DNA of 64,000 nucleotides. It comes from Lapidilactobacillus wuchangensis (GTDB lineage Bacteria > Bacillota > Bacilli > Lactobacillales > Lactobacillaceae). This document shows positions 53,255 to 62,859 of the stretch, piece after piece. The translations under genes and the position numbers were made by a program. The notes under the pieces are model-generated. The model ran no database searches, was not told the DNA's origin, and worked only from the letters and a program-made list of their open reading frames with translations. The stretch is from the NCBI RefSeq assembly GCF_003946645.1, contig NZ_RHOU01000003.1:62001-126000 (forward strand), given 5' to 3'. The stretch's first letter is position 1, and each line of letters starts with the position of its first letter.

Positions 53255-55285
53255 CTATTTACTTTCAACGGTCCCGATTTCAGCATTAGCCTTAACTTCT
53301 TGACCAGCTTCAACAGAAATAGCTTTCATTTGATCGCCATTCGTTACGGCAACAATCATGTCAGTCTTCAAGCCGGCCGCTTTAATGGCGTCTAAATCAA
53401 CGTTGGCAATTAATTGACCGCGGTTAATTTCTTGACCTTCTTTAACCATGATTGTAAATGGTTCACCCTTCAAGCTAACCGTATCCAGACCCATGTGCAA
53501 CAAGACTTCTAAGCCAGAAGCAGTTTTAATGCCCAGGGCATGCTTAGTTGGGAAAATGCTGCTAATGGTCCCAGCAATTGGTGCAAAAATCTCACCATTT
53601 TCAGGAATAACCGCGAAGCCATCACCCATCATCTTAGTTGAGAAGACATCATCAGCAACTTCAGTAATTGGAATCAACTTACCAGTGGCAACGGCGTAAA
53701 GTTCAGACGTCTTCGAAACTGGTTCTGCTGTTGTTGCTTCAGCGACAGGTGCGGTTGCTTCTGCGGCAGGCGCTTCAGTAGCAGCTTCTTTAGCTGCAGC
53801 AGTTGGCCGTGGTCCACCTTGGTGAAGTTTAGTCATTTCGTCAGCGACGAATTGCACATCGGTCCCAACGATGACTTGAATGTTCTTACCGTCAATGACT
53901 TTAACACCAGGAACGCCGGTTGCTTTGATCTTAGCTTGATCAACGGTGCCCGTATCAGCAACTTGCAAACGTAAACGTGTGGTACAGTTATCGATTGAAG
54001 TGACATTAGCAGCGCCACCTAAAGCATTGTAAATTTCGTCTGCTAAAACAGCATACTTGTCGCTACCTTTAGTGAATGGATCGATACTTTCAGAAGCTTC
54101 ATCTTCGCCTTTTTCACGGCCAGGTGTCATTAAGTTAAATTTCTTAATCGCAAAGCGGAAACCAAAGTAGTAAATCGCAGCAAAAGCCAAACCTTGGACT
54201 AATAACATCAATGGTTGATGCGCCACGGGGTTCTTAAGTGACAGCACATAATCAACGAAACCAGCACTAAACGCAAAACCAGAAGTCCAGTGGAAGAATG
54301 CACTAACGGCTAAGGACAAACCAGTGAAGATTGCGTGCAACACATAAAGTGGCCAAGCCACGAACATGAATGAGAATTCAAGTGGTTCAGAAACACCAGT
54401 AAAGAATGAAGCAAAGGCGCCAGCTAACATCAGGGAAGCAGTCACCTTTTTCTTCTCAGGACGAGCAGCTTGGTAAATTGCTAAAGCACCGGCTGGTAAA
54501 CCAAACATCATAATTGGGAAGAAACCAGCTTGGTACATCCCGGTTTTACCAACAATTGCTAGACCTTTATCAATAGCGCTTTGGCCAGCTAAGAAGTTAC
54601 CAATATCATTGATCCCAGCAACGTCAAACCAGAATACCGAGTTCAGGGCGTGATGTAAGCCCGTTGGAATCAATAATCGGTTGAAGAAGCCATAAAGACC
54701 GGCACCGATGAAGCCTAAGTTAGAAATCATTTTACCAAAGCCAACTAAGACTGAGTACACGCCAGGCCAGATGAAGAGCAAAGCGCCAGAAACAACTAGC
54801 ATGGCAATCGCTGACATGATTGGCACTAACCGTTTACCACTAAAGAAAGACAACGCCATTGGCAATTGTACGTGGCTGAAACGATTGTACATTGCGGCAG
54901 CAATTAAACCAGCAACAATCCCGACGAAAACGTTATTGCCCATGGTACTGAAAGCTGGGTTAACATCCGTTAATTTCTTTAAGCCCAACAATCCTTGAAC
55001 AGACTCAGGTGCCAACACGGTCATTGGTACTAAGTAAGCTACTAAGCCAGATAACGCTGCGGCGCCATCTTTATCTTTTGACATTCCTAAAGCTAAACCA
55101 ACGGCAAACAATAGTGCCAAGTGATTTAAAATTGCTAAACCAGCATTCATTAAGAATGTGGTCAGTGAATTAGCCCCAGCTGTCCCAACGATCCAGTTGG
55201 CAATCCCGACTAGTAATGATGCAGCAGGTAATACGGCCACTGGTAACATTAAGGACCGTCCCATTCGTTGCATGTATGCTTTCAT
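53255..55285 (-). CDS. nagE: PTS EIICBA permease, N-acetylglucosamine/glucose type
   Basis: Imports and phosphorylates a hexose or hexosamine using phosphoenolpyruvate. 676 residues: EIIC (about 1-375, ten or so membrane segments, PTGLHHALNSVFWFDVAGIN), EIIB (about 400-480, phospho-Cys in SIDNCTTRLRLQV), an Ala/Glu/Thr-rich linker, and EIIA (about 535-665, phospho-His in LEVLLHMGLDTVSLKGEPF). HHALNSVFWFDVAGINDIGNF is closest to NagE-like GlcNAc permeases, so GlcNAc is the best guess; glucose is possible. It overlaps the antiterminator gene by 4 bp. Confidence 0.85.
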   Translation of the reverse strand: MKAYMQRMGRSLMLPVAVLPAASLLVGIANWIVGTAGANSLTTFLMNAGLAILNHLALLFAVGLALGMSKDKDGAAALSGLVAYLVPMTVLAPESVQGLLGLKKLTDVNPAFSTMGNNVFVGIVAGLIAAAMYNRFSHVQLPMALSFFSGKRLVPIMSAIAMLVVSGALLFIWPGVYSVLVGFGKMISNLGFIGAGLYGFFNRLLIPTGLHHALNSVFWFDVAGINDIGNFLAGQSAIDKGLAIVGKTGMYQAGFFPIMMFGLPAGALAIYQAARPEKKKVTASLMLAGAFASFFTGVSEPLEFSFMFVAWPLYVLHAIFTGLSLAVSAFFHWTSGFAFSAGFVDYVLSLKNPVAHQPLMLLVQGLAFAAIYYFGFRFAIKKFNLMTPGREKGEDEASESIDPFTKGSDKYAVLADEIYNALGGAANVTSIDNCTTRLRLQVADTGTVDQAKIKATGVPGVKVIDGKNIQVIVGTDVQFVADEMTKLHQGGPRPTAAAKEAATEAPAAEATAPVAEATTAEPVSKTSELYAVATGKLIPITEVADDVFSTKMMGDGFAVIPENGEIFAPIAGTISSIFPTKHALGIKTASGLEVLLHMGLDTVSLKGEPFTIMVKEGQEINRGQLIANVDLDAIKAAGLKTDMIVAVTNGDQMKAISVEAGQEVKANAEIGTVESK

Positions 55286-56145
55286 TTCTTTTCTTCCTCC
55301 GCTTTCATACTTTCTTTGGCCATACGTAGGCGTTCAATGTGAATCGCAATATAGCCTAACTCTTCTGTGGTGGTGGACATTTGATAACTTTTCGTTAAAA
55401 GCACGCGAATTTTCTTCGCAATCAAATAACTTTCTGGATATTTCTGTTTCACTAAATCAACAATCTCGCCATCTAACACTGCATACTGCTGGTTATGATA
55501 ACGTTGCAATAATTGTCGTAGATGATTGGCCAATCGTGAGTAATTCAGCGCCATGGCATCTGAGTGAATATCAATATCCAATTCTTGCTCGATCAAATGA
55601 ATCACGTCAGAAACAATCGTGACCTCGCGGATACTCCGACTTCGAGTTGACTGATTATTGCGTCCACTATGTAAGTGAATGGCAATGTAGCCGGCCTCGT
55701 CATAACTATAAGGAATACCCAGTGACTTGTTTAAATAATCCACTGCCCATTGTGCAATTGCAAATTCTTCATCATAAAGAACTTCAATTTCACGCAAAAG
55801 CTTATTCCGAATAAAAATTCCGTTTTGAATGTTACTTGCTGAGAAAGCCAAATGATCCGTTAAGGCAATCAACAAGTGCTCATTCAAATGTTCCATTAAC
55901 ACCGTTTCGGCATGGTCAATAATATGCTCCGCTGCAAAAAGATACTTCTCATCAATTTGATTCAGTAAATCCTGCAGCTTGATCTGACCTTCCGGCTCTA
56001 AAATGAACAATCGCTCAATTTGACGCCGAAAAATCCGATCATTTCTTTTCTTATTGAAACCAATGCCCTTACCAATTGCGACTTTTTCCTGATCGTCATC
56101 AAGCACTAAAACCGCATTTTGATTTAAAACCTTTTTGATTTTCAT
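55282..56145 (-). CDS. BglG/LicT-family transcriptional antiterminator
   Basis: An RNA-binding antiterminator controlled by PTS phosphorylation. About 287 residues: CAT RNA-binding domain (MKIKKVLNQNAVLVLDDDQE, then IGKGIGFNKKRNDRI), followed by two PRD domains with the conserved histidines (AEHIIDHAE, LTDHLAFS; YIAIHLHSGRNNQS, YIAIHIERLR). It directly precedes the PTS gene and should control the shared operon. The ATG at 56145 has GAGGG 8 nt upstream; the ATG at 56160 lies before that site. Confidence 0.93.
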   Translation of the reverse strand: MKIKKVLNQNAVLVLDDDQEKVAIGKGIGFNKKRNDRIFRRQIERLFILEPEGQIKLQDLLNQIDEKYLFAAEHIIDHAETVLMEHLNEHLLIALTDHLAFSASNIQNGIFIRNKLLREIEVLYDEEFAIAQWAVDYLNKSLGIPYSYDEAGYIAIHLHSGRNNQSTRSRSIREVTIVSDVIHLIEQELDIDIHSDAMALNYSRLANHLRQLLQRYHNQQYAVLDGEIVDLVKQKYPESYLIAKKIRVLLTKSYQMSTTTEELGYIAIHIERLRMAKESMKAEEEKK

Positions 56146-56189
56146 GTTGTTAACCCTCATCTGCAGATGTGTTATTTGCGTTGCTATAT

Positions 56190-56250
56190 AATACCAAAAA
56201 AGGCATGGAAAAGTCCACTTGAGTTTTACACTCTAGTGGTCTTTCCATGC
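56190..56250 (-). terminator. Leader terminator (attenuator) before the antiterminator-PTS operon
   Basis: Minus-strand AGGCATGGAAA...ACCACT pairs with AGTGG...TTTTCCATGCCT over a long stem ending in TTTTTT. It lies between the promoter and the antiterminator gene, the place expected for an antiterminated attenuator. I did not find a canonical LicT-type RAT sequence overlapping it. Confidence 0.82.
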
Positions 56251-56281
56251 CTAGTATTATCTAGTCACATGAAATAATTAT

Positions 56282-56295
56282 TGTTAACGTTTCCA
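56282..56295 (-). promoter_or_regulatory. Catabolite-responsive element (CcpA site)
   Basis: Minus-strand TGGAAACGTTAACA fits the cre consensus (TG..A.CG....CA). It lies directly downstream of the -10 box, so CcpA binding would block initiation or early elongation of the PTS operon when better sugars are present. Confidence 0.78.
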
Positions 56296-56324
56296 AATTT
56301 AGCACACAAAAATTACTTTTGCAA
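56296..56324 (-). promoter_or_regulatory. Promoter of the antiterminator-PTS operon
   Basis: Minus-strand -35 TTGCAA (56319-56324), 17-bp spacer, -10 TAAATT (56296-56301), immediately upstream of the cre site. Confidence 0.72.
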
Positions 56325-56331
56325 CCAAAAT

Positions 56332-56368
56332 TAGAAAAAAAGTTCTAACTCACATTTAGTTAGGAAAA
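56332..56368 (-). terminator. Probable terminator after the glycosyltransferase gene
   Basis: Minus-strand CCTAACT-AAATGTG-AGTTAGA is followed by a T-rich run (CTTTTTTTC). The stem is short and AT-rich. Confidence 0.5.
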
Positions 56369-56415
56369 AGTAATCGTCACTTGTAAATTTCCTAATTCAA
56401 CTTATTTGGTAATCA

Positions 56416-57285
56416 CTAGTTTTTGTCCGTTCGATGTTGATCAATTTCAATCGTCTCCAGGGTCAACCAATCTTGAATTTCCGCCAATTGATGCTTATCA
56501 AGCAATTTTTGCTTGCGCTGGCAACTATATTGAACTCGCTCATTGACGGCCAGCTGTTCCTTGAATTTCTCATGCGGCAAATGAACGCTGCCAATTTCTC
56601 CGGCAAACTGAATATCGTAGTCAGCCTTAAACCAACGAATACCCAAATCAATATCTTCATAGCCCCAACCATTGAAAGATTCATCAAAGCCACCTAAATC
56701 CAAAAATTCTTGACGGGGTAATGAAGAATGGCCCACCCAGAAAATCAGCCACGGTGCGCGCCACGTCGTTAAATCCGTGCCATAGCGTTCAAAGATCGGT
56801 CGGCGAGCGTCACAAATGGCCAAAGTTTGTAATTTTTGAATGGCTTGATTAACGTTGTGACCACTAATCTGTAATGAATCCAAAACTGGTCGATTCTCAT
56901 TCAAGCGATCAAAGCCATAAATATTTCCCAAGAAAGTGGTTGGTTTCGTACTCATTTGCTGGCGAGTCAGATGCTGTTGCAAGGCATCCTCACTTAAAAC
57001 AATGCCAGCATCTAAAATCACCAGATATTTGCCCCGAGCAACTTGGGCACTTAAGTTGCGCACAGTGCCTGCTCGAAAACCTAAATCTGTCTGATAGAGA
57101 TATTTAAGCTCAAGTTGGTTTTCAAATTGGCGCACCACTGCTAAAGTATCACTACTGGAGCCATCATCACCAATAATCACTTCAAATTCAGTCCTTGGCA
57201 GTGTTTGCTGGCATAATGAAATTAATGTTTCCGTCAATAACTGATTGCGATTATATACCGAGATCAAAACTGAAAGTTCAGGCAT
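56416..57285 (-). CDS. Family 2 glycosyltransferase
   Basis: A 289-residue GT-A enzyme without membrane segments. LSVLISVYNRNQLLTETLIS and IIGDDGSSSDTLAVVRQF form the nucleotide-sugar site; LVILDAGIVLS replaces the usual DxD with DAG, and GFDESFNGWGYEDIDLGIRW is the acceptor-side ED motif seen in chondroitin-synthase-like GT2 domains. It may act in wall or surface polysaccharide synthesis, but no polysaccharide genes lie around it. Sugar and acceptor are unknown. Confidence 0.88.
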   Translation of the reverse strand: MPELSVLISVYNRNQLLTETLISLCQQTLPRTEFEVIIGDDGSSSDTLAVVRQFENQLELKYLYQTDLGFRAGTVRNLSAQVARGKYLVILDAGIVLSEDALQQHLTRQQMSTKPTTFLGNIYGFDRLNENRPVLDSLQISGHNVNQAIQKLQTLAICDARRPIFERYGTDLTTWRAPWLIFWVGHSSLPRQEFLDLGGFDESFNGWGYEDIDLGIRWFKADYDIQFAGEIGSVHLPHEKFKEQLAVNERVQYSCQRKQKLLDKHQLAEIQDWLTLETIEIDQHRTDKN

Positions 57286-57392
57286 TGACCCATCTCCTTG
57301 TCATTAATAAAGCGGTTACAAAATAATTATGGCATATTGTGAGCAATACCGCAATTTCTTTCAGTTTAGCGTTTTTTCTCGCAAGCTACCAA

Positions 57393-58526
57393 TTAGCTGG
57401 TTCGCAAAGACTTTCTATAAAATGTTTGCAACAAACTAACGCCAAGTTGACTGACGTTCATTAAGGTTTGCTGGTGGTCCACCGCTGTTGCTAAACTAAC
57501 TGGTCCTGACTGGATGCAATAAACACCTAATACTAGCTTTTCTAGACGACCAATTTTTTCAGCGCGGCTACCACAAATTGCTACTACTGGAATCTTTAAT
57601 TGCTGGCCTAATTCAGCAACGCCCAGTGGCACTTTGCCGCCATCAGTTTGGCCATCAATCCGGCCCTCACCCGTAATTATTAAATCAGCATCCTGACAAA
57701 TCGTCGGCAACTGAACTAACTGACTAATAGTCGCAAAACCTGGTGCCAGCTTAGCGCCAATCAAGGCTAAGGCGCCACCTAAACCACCAGCCGCCCCAGC
57801 ACCTGGTAGTTGATTTAAATCAAGCTGATATTGCTGTTTAATGACGGTTAATACTTGCGCTGCCTGCTGATTTTGCGATTGTAGAATTGTCGCGGTGCCA
57901 CCTTTTTGCGGACCAAAAACAGGTGCAAATCCTTTCGGCCCCGCATAAGGATTATCAACATCAACTAAAGCCGTTAATTTCACCTGACGGAGCAACGACT
58001 GAATTGGTGTTAAATCAAGTTCTCGAAAATCATTTAAGAGATTGTCCTTATTTAGCGACTGACCGTTTATTTTTGCACCTAATCCAGCTAGTAGACCTAG
58101 GCCACCATCAGAAGTGCCACTACCACCTAATGAGAGATAAATTTGCTGACAACCACTGGTAATCACTTGGCGTAAAACTAACCCCAAGCCATAACTTGAG
58201 GCCTGCTGAATCGTCGTTGCACTGGGTACAATCAAGTCCAAACCGATAATTTTGGCTGACTCAATCACCGCCGTTGTGACACCAGCAATCTTGGTCACTA
58301 AATACTCAGTGGTCAGCGGGCGCCCTAGCAAATCAATGGTGGTCACCTTTTGATAATGGCCACCACGAGCCGCTTTGATGGCGGCCATAGTGCCTTCACC
58401 ACCATCGGCAATTGGCACTGAGATCAACGACAATTCAGGCGAACTTATTTGCTGAAAAAAGGCCTGGTTTAACTCCGCCGACGTGGCACTGCCCTTAAAT
58501 GAATCTATTGCGGCAACAACTTTCAT
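57393..58526 (-). CDS. glxK: Glycerate kinase
   Basis: Phosphorylates D-glycerate (GlxK/GarK family, type 1). About 377 residues: MKVVAAIDSFKGSATSAELN, VPIADGGEGTMAAI, SLGGSGTSDGGLGLLAGLGA, LPGAGAAGGLGGALALIGA and ITGEGRIDGQTDGGKVPLGV are all family signatures. GGGAGGG precedes the ATG at 58526; a longer frame starts inside that site. It follows the GNAT gene by 15 bp. Confidence 0.94.
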   Translation of the reverse strand: MKVVAAIDSFKGSATSAELNQAFFQQISSPELSLISVPIADGGEGTMAAIKAARGGHYQKVTTIDLLGRPLTTEYLVTKIAGVTTAVIESAKIIGLDLIVPSATTIQQASSYGLGLVLRQVITSGCQQIYLSLGGSGTSDGGLGLLAGLGAKINGQSLNKDNLLNDFRELDLTPIQSLLRQVKLTALVDVDNPYAGPKGFAPVFGPQKGGTATILQSQNQQAAQVLTVIKQQYQLDLNQLPGAGAAGGLGGALALIGAKLAPGFATISQLVQLPTICQDADLIITGEGRIDGQTDGGKVPLGVAELGQQLKIPVVAICGSRAEKIGRLEKLVLGVYCIQSGPVSLATAVDHQQTLMNVSQLGVSLLQTFYRKSLRTS

Positions 58527-58540
58527 GACGAACCCTCCCA

Positions 58541-59002
58541 TTAAAAATATTTCACCATGACAAAATTAGTTAGCGCCACACCATGGCGAATGACTTGTTG
58601 TTGGCGCTGAATCTGATAACCACGTTGCTGAAAGAAAGGCCGCGCCGTGATTGAGGCAGCGGTCGTGATTGCCGGCCCGGAATAATCATGCTCCAGCCGA
58701 TCACAAATTGTTGTGGCAATCCCTTGATGCTGATAGGCGGCATGAACATACAAACGATCCAAATAACCTGTCGCGGCCAGATCACCAAAACCAACTAACT
58801 GCCCGGTTAAATTAACTGCCACAATTGTTTCATGATCCAAAAAAGATGCATTCCAAGCGGGCAAATCCAATTGCCCATCGGCCCAAGCATTCAGCTGATC
58901 AACTGAATAATCACGACAATTTACTTGATGAACCGTCTGATAAAATAATTGAGTAAGCTCAGTTAAATCAGTGCTGCGATATTCTCGTAATTGAAAGTTC
59001 AT
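58541..59002 (-). CDS. GNAT family N-acetyltransferase
   Basis: A 153-residue acetyltransferase: NFQLREYRSTDLTELTQLFY, with motif A LDRLYVHAAYQHQGIATTIC and the C-terminal FFQQRGYQIQRQQQVIRHGV. FYQTVHQVNCRDYSVDQLNA resembles the YafP-like group. It is probably co-transcribed with the glycerate kinase gene 15 bp downstream. Substrate unknown. Confidence 0.87.
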   Translation of the reverse strand: MNFQLREYRSTDLTELTQLFYQTVHQVNCRDYSVDQLNAWADGQLDLPAWNASFLDHETIVAVNLTGQLVGFGDLAATGYLDRLYVHAAYQHQGIATTICDRLEHDYSGPAITTAASITARPFFQQRGYQIQRQQQVIRHGVALTNFVMVKYF

Positions 59003-59080
59003 GCTGCGTTTGCTCCTTCAAAATTTCTTCACCAATCCAATTTGACAAAAACCAAGACGGTTAACCTTATTTTAAGCCAC

Positions 59081-59110
59081 AAAAAAACACAGTTCAATTT
59101 GAACTGTGTG
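59081..59110 (-). terminator. Terminator of infC-rpmI-rplT
   Basis: Minus-strand ACACAGTTCAAATTGAACTGTGT is a near-perfect hairpin followed by TTTTTTT, 20 bp after the rplT stop. Confidence 0.93.
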
Positions 59111-59129
59111 ATTAATTGACTGTTCTAAA

Positions 59130-59489
59130 TTACTTAGCCAAAGCAGCTTTTGCTTGGTCAGCAATTGCTTTAAATGCATCAGCATCTGTATAAGCAAGAT
59201 CAGCTAACATCTTACGGTTGATATCTACGTTAGATAATTTCAAACCGTGCATTAATTGACTGTAGTTGATGTCGTTCATACGAGCTGCCGCATTGATCCG
59301 GGCAATCCATAACTTCCGGAATTCGCGCTTAACTTGACGACGATCGCGGAAAGCATAGCGATAAGAAACCATGACCTGAGTATTTGCTGATTTGAAGAGT
59401 AAATGCTTAGCACCGCGATATCCTTTTGCTAATTTTAAAACTTTCTTACGACGTTTGCGCGTAACTGTACCGCCTTTTACACGTGGCAT
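59130..59489 (-). CDS. rplT: 50S ribosomal protein L20
   Basis: Binds 23S rRNA early in 50S assembly and represses its own operon through the leader RNA in Firmicutes. 119 residues: [39 protein letters not shown] and [19 protein letters not shown] [20 protein letters not shown]. Last gene of infC-rpmI-rplT. Confidence 0.98.
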   Translation of the reverse strand: MPRVKGGTVTRKRRKKVLKLAKGYRGAKHLLFKSANTQVMVSYRYAFRDRRQVKREFRKLWIARINAAARMNDINYSQLMHGLKLSNVDINRKMLADLAYTDADAFKAIADQAKAALAK

Positions 59490-59557
59490 ATTAATTTCCT
59501 CCTTGAGAAATAACTTTCACTTAAAAAATTCTGGGAACTGGGCTCTGCTTTAAAGAA

Positions 59558-59758
59558 TTAACGAACTTGAGAAAGCATTTGCCGGATTCGACGCATATCA
59601 CTATTAGAAACCAAACCTGGCTTGCTTAATTGACGCCGTTGTTTCTTAGTCTTACCGTGGAAACGGTGACTTGTATAAGCATGACCCCGCTTTAATTTAC
59701 CACTAGCGGTTTTTTTGAAACGCTTTGCTGAAGCGCGATGTGTTTTTTGCTTTGGCAT
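59558..59758 (-). CDS. rpmI: 50S ribosomal protein L35
   Basis: A 66-residue basic protein, [20 protein letters not shown] then [20 protein letters not shown], typical L35. AGGAGG lies upstream of the ATG. Middle gene of the operon, with 68 bp before rplT. Confidence 0.98.
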   Translation of the reverse strand: MPKQKTHRASAKRFKKTASGKLKRGHAYTSHRFHGKTKKQRRQLSKPGLVSNSDMRRIRQMLSQVR

Positions 59759-59800
59759 GATAATATCCTCCTAAAGTAATTTAAAAATGTCGATTAAGAC

Positions 59801-60316
59801 TTATTTGTCCGCTTTTGGTGCTAGCATGAGAAACATGCTACGCCCATCCATCCGTGGATGTGATTCAACATTAGCAATATCGCCAGTTTGTTCAGCGAGT
59901 TGCTCAAGAACCTTACGTCCTACTTCTTTATGGGTGATTGCCCGACCTTTAAAGCGAATTGACACTTTAACTTTGTCGCCTTTGCCTAAGAACTTACGAG
60001 CATTGTTAAGCTTCGTGTTAAAGTCGTTCTCACCAATACCTGGGCTTAAGCGTACTTCTTTGACGTTAACAATCTTCTGCTTCTTACGTGCTTCACGATC
60101 TTTCTTCTGCAGTTCGAAGCGATACTTGCCGTAGTCCATAATCTTGGCAACTGGTGGTTTGGCATTTGGTGAAACTAAGACGAGATCCATGTTGGATTGT
60201 TCAGCCAACTTTAAGGCATCAATTCTTGATTTCACACCTAACTGCTCACCATCGCCAGCGATTAAACGAACTTCACGGGCTCGAATGCTATCATTAATAA
60301 ATAAATCTTTTGCTAT
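59801..60316 (-). CDS. infC: Translation initiation factor IF-3, starting with ATA
   Basis: Binds the 30S subunit and checks start-codon pairing. The conserved N-terminus is only recovered by starting at an ATA codon at 60316: [20 protein letters not shown] then [20 protein letters not shown], 171 residues in all. GGAGGTGA lies 9 nt upstream of this ATA. Rare starts such as ATT and ATA are typical of infC and permit IF-3 to limit its own synthesis. No ATG, GTG or TTG fits the family start. First gene of infC-rpmI-rplT. Confidence 0.95.
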   Translation of the reverse strand: MAKDLFINDSIRAREVRLIAGDGEQLGVKSRIDALKLAEQSNMDLVLVSPNAKPPVAKIMDYGKYRFELQKKDREARKKQKIVNVKEVRLSPGIGENDFNTKLNNARKFLGKGDKVKVSIRFKGRAITHKEVGRKVLEQLAEQTGDIANVESHPRMDGRSMFLMLAPKADK

Positions 60317-60344
60317 GGGAAGTCACCTCCAAATAAATTGTCGA

Positions 60345-60490
60345 CGAGTATTTCTCGCCAGACCCACGCAAAAAAGCTGCGGGATGCAAAAGCACCCGCA
60401 GCGAAATTAAAATTCTTTCGGCAAACAAAACGTTTTATACCCAGAGGTCTGAAAACATGGGTGAGAAGCGGGAACTTCTGCTTAATTCAA
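60345..60490 (-). ncRNA. L20 leader of infC-rpmI-rplT
   Basis: The minus-strand leader between promoter and infC contains upstream paired segments (CTTCTCACCCATG; CAGACCTCTGGGT) and ends in the strong terminator GCTGCGGGTGC...GCATCCCGCAGC with TTTTTT (60369-60402). This is the layout of the Firmicute L20 leader, where L20 binding promotes termination. Confidence 0.85.
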
Positions 60491-60497
60491 CTTTACT

Positions 60498-60526
60498 AGT
60501 ATACCGACTGACGATTTACTTGTCAA
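60498..60526 (-). promoter_or_regulatory. Promoter of infC-rpmI-rplT
   Basis: Minus-strand -35 TTGACA (60521-60526), 17-bp spacer, -10 TATACT (60498-60503). The -35 box overlaps the last codons of thrS, so no separate thrS terminator is present before it. Confidence 0.88.
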
Positions 60527-62498
60527 GTTTTGTTTCGACGTTACTGTTAACTTTCTCAGAACCAGTCCGACTGTAATTGTGGATATCGTCTAAGATCATG
60601 TCAGTGAACATCTTAATTGCTTCGTCATTGGCATCTTTCTCACCATAACGACGAACTGAAACAGTTTGATCACGTAATTCTTCATCACCAACAACTAACG
60701 TGTATGGCACTTTTTGGGTCTGAGCTTCACGAATCTTGTAGCCCATCTTTTCATTACGTAAATCAACTTTAACTCGAATACCTTGGCTAGCTAATTGCTT
60801 TTGTAACTCTTGGGCATATTCAGTATGCAAATCAAGGTTAACTGGAATAATTTCAACTTGCACTGGTGCCAACCAAGTTGGGAATGCACCTTTGTAAATT
60901 TCCATTAAGTAAGCAATGAATCGTTCCATCGTACCAACAATGCCACGATGCATCATGACCGGACGATGATCCTTACCATCAGCACCAACATAAGTTAATT
61001 GGAACTTCTCTGGCATCATGAAGTCTAATTGAATGGTTGACATAGTTTCGTCATTACCTAAAGCCGTCTTCGTTTGGACATCCAACTTAGGACCGTAGAA
61101 GGCTGCTTCACCTTCTGCTTCATAGTAGTCAAGGCCAAGATCATCCATGGCACCCTTCAACATAGCTTGGGACTTGTTCCACATTTCGTCATCATCGAAA
61201 TACTTCTCAGTATTAGCAGGGTCACGATAACTCAAGCGGAAAGTATAGTCAGTAATATTGAAATCATCATAAACATCCATCATCAAACGCAATACTCGTT
61301 TGAATTCGCTTTGGATTTGTTCTGGTGCTAAGAAAGTATGACCATCATTCAAAGTCATTTCCCGAACCCGTTGCAAACCTGATAAGGCACCAGATTTTTC
61401 ATAACGATGCATCATGCCTAATTCGGCGATCCGCACTGGTAATTCCCGATATGAGCGGTTGTGGTGGTTGTAAATTTGAATATGTGATGGGCAGTTCATT
61501 GGCCGTAATTCCAAGAACTCGCCATCGCCCATATCCATTGGTGGGAACATATCTTCACGATAATGAGCCCAGTGACCAGAAGTCTTGTATAAATTCAAGT
61601 TAGCTAAAACTGGTGTGTAAACATGTTCGTAACCATCAGCGACTTCCTTGTCGATGATATAACGTTCGATGACTCGACGAATCGTCGCACCATTTGGCAT
61701 CCAATATGGTAAGCCAGCACCAACTTCAGGATCAACGAAGAAAATGTCCAAATCACGACCGATTGTCCGGTGATCACGTTCTTTGATTTCAGCCCGACGT
61801 TTCAAATCAGCATCTAATTCATCAGCCTTGAAGAAAGCCGTTCCATAAATCCGTTGTAACATTGGATTACTTGATTTACCTTGCCAGTAAGCACCAGCGA
61901 CCGATAATAATTCAACATGCTTTAGTGGTGCTAAGCTCTTCAATAAAGCTCGGCTGCCGAAGCTTGTATAATCACCTAATTGATAAACGTGAACTTGAAC
62001 AGCATCCATGGCATTTAATAACAATGTTTGGTAAGGATCGTCAGCAAATTTTTTTAACAAATCAGCTTTATCAACAACTTTACGCTCAACTGGTTGATTA
62101 GCTGAAATAATTTTTTGCATAGCTTTCTTAATGTCAGGCAATTCGCTAACAGCAACTTGGCCGTCAGCACGATCAGTATCTAAATAGAAACCATCGTCAT
62201 CAGCCTTGTGTTCGCCAAAATGTAAATCAGGATGTAATTGTTTCAAAGCCGCGCCTAAAACAAATGCTGCCGTATCCCGTAAAACTAACACACCTTCAGG
62301 ATCAGTGTTGGTAATAATTTGTAAATCGCCATCTTGGTTCAAAGGTTGGTCCAAATCAACCAAGGTGCCGTTTAAATTACCAGCAACAGCTTTTTTAGCT
62401 AAGCTACTAGCAATACTTTTCGCAACAGCTAAAGTGGTTACCCCAGCATCAAATTCGTGTTGACTTTGATCGGGAAATGTTAATGAAATCTTTGCCAT
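60516..62498 (-). CDS. thrS: Threonyl-tRNA synthetase
   Basis: Charges tRNA-Thr and edits mischarged serine. About 660 residues: TGS domain ([20 protein letters not shown]), editing domain with the [14 protein letters not shown] and SVAGAYW regions, class II core with [18 protein letters not shown] (zinc Cys), [20 protein letters not shown] and [19 protein letters not shown], then the anticodon domain. The ATG at 62498 follows AAGGAGGAA; the upstream frame runs into the T-box terminator. Confidence 0.97.
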   Translation of the reverse strand: MAKISLTFPDQSQHEFDAGVTTLAVAKSIASSLAKKAVAGNLNGTLVDLDQPLNQDGDLQIITNTDPEGVLVLRDTAAFVLGAALKQLHPDLHFGEHKADDDGFYLDTDRADGQVAVSELPDIKKAMQKIISANQPVERKVVDKADLLKKFADDPYQTLLLNAMDAVQVHVYQLGDYTSFGSRALLKSLAPLKHVELLSVAGAYWQGKSSNPMLQRIYGTAFFKADELDADLKRRAEIKERDHRTIGRDLDIFFVDPEVGAGLPYWMPNGATIRRVIERYIIDKEVADGYEHVYTPVLANLNLYKTSGHWAHYREDMFPPMDMGDGEFLELRPMNCPSHIQIYNHHNRSYRELPVRIAELGMMHRYEKSGALSGLQRVREMTLNDGHTFLAPEQIQSEFKRVLRLMMDVYDDFNITDYTFRLSYRDPANTEKYFDDDEMWNKSQAMLKGAMDDLGLDYYEAEGEAAFYGPKLDVQTKTALGNDETMSTIQLDFMMPEKFQLTYVGADGKDHRPVMMHRGIVGTMERFIAYLMEIYKGAFPTWLAPVQVEIIPVNLDLHTEYAQELQKQLASQGIRVKVDLRNEKMGYKIREAQTQKVPYTLVVGDEELRDQTVSVRRYGEKDANDEAIKMFTDMILDDIHNYSRTGSEKVNSNVETKLDK

Positions 62499-62522
62499 AA
62501 TTCTTCCTCCTTGAACTGCCAC

Positions 62523-62740
62523 AAAAAAATCCCCAATAATCCGTTAAGATTATTGGGGACGTTATTTAACGCGGTTCCACCCGAATTGAGATAAGTGCAC
62601 TTATCTCCGCTCAAAATGATCATTATTGGAATCACCCAAGTTCATTCGAAGTGGTCGCAAATACTGAAACCGGAAAAGACTTGCAGACTAGGATCTTTTC
62701 TCTCTTAACAGCTCACTGATTATTTGTGGTATCTTCATGC
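62523..62740 (-). ncRNA. T-box riboswitch upstream of thrS
   Basis: Minus-strand GGGTGGAACCGCG (62570-62582) is the T-box antiterminator sequence, followed by the terminator CCCCAATAATC...GATTATTGGGG with TTTTTTT (62523-62560). Upstream stem I contains AGAGAGAAAAG, and a threonine specifier (ACC or ACT in GCGACCACTTCG) is plausible. Uncharged tRNA-Thr would turn thrS on. Confidence 0.93.
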
Positions 62741-62743
62741 GTT

Positions 62744-62772
62744 ATTAAAACATAAAAATGAAAAAGATACAA
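62744..62772 (-). promoter_or_regulatory. Promoter of thrS
   Basis: Minus-strand -35 TTGTAT (62767-62772), 17-bp spacer, -10 TTTAAT (62744-62749), just upstream of the T-box leader. Confidence 0.65.
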
Positions 62773-62859
62773 GTATTGTGAGAAAATTTATGAAAATAAC
62801 TGAGTGATCATCAGCCAAATTACAAAACAATTCAAAACCAAGAACCTGATACAGTGTCT

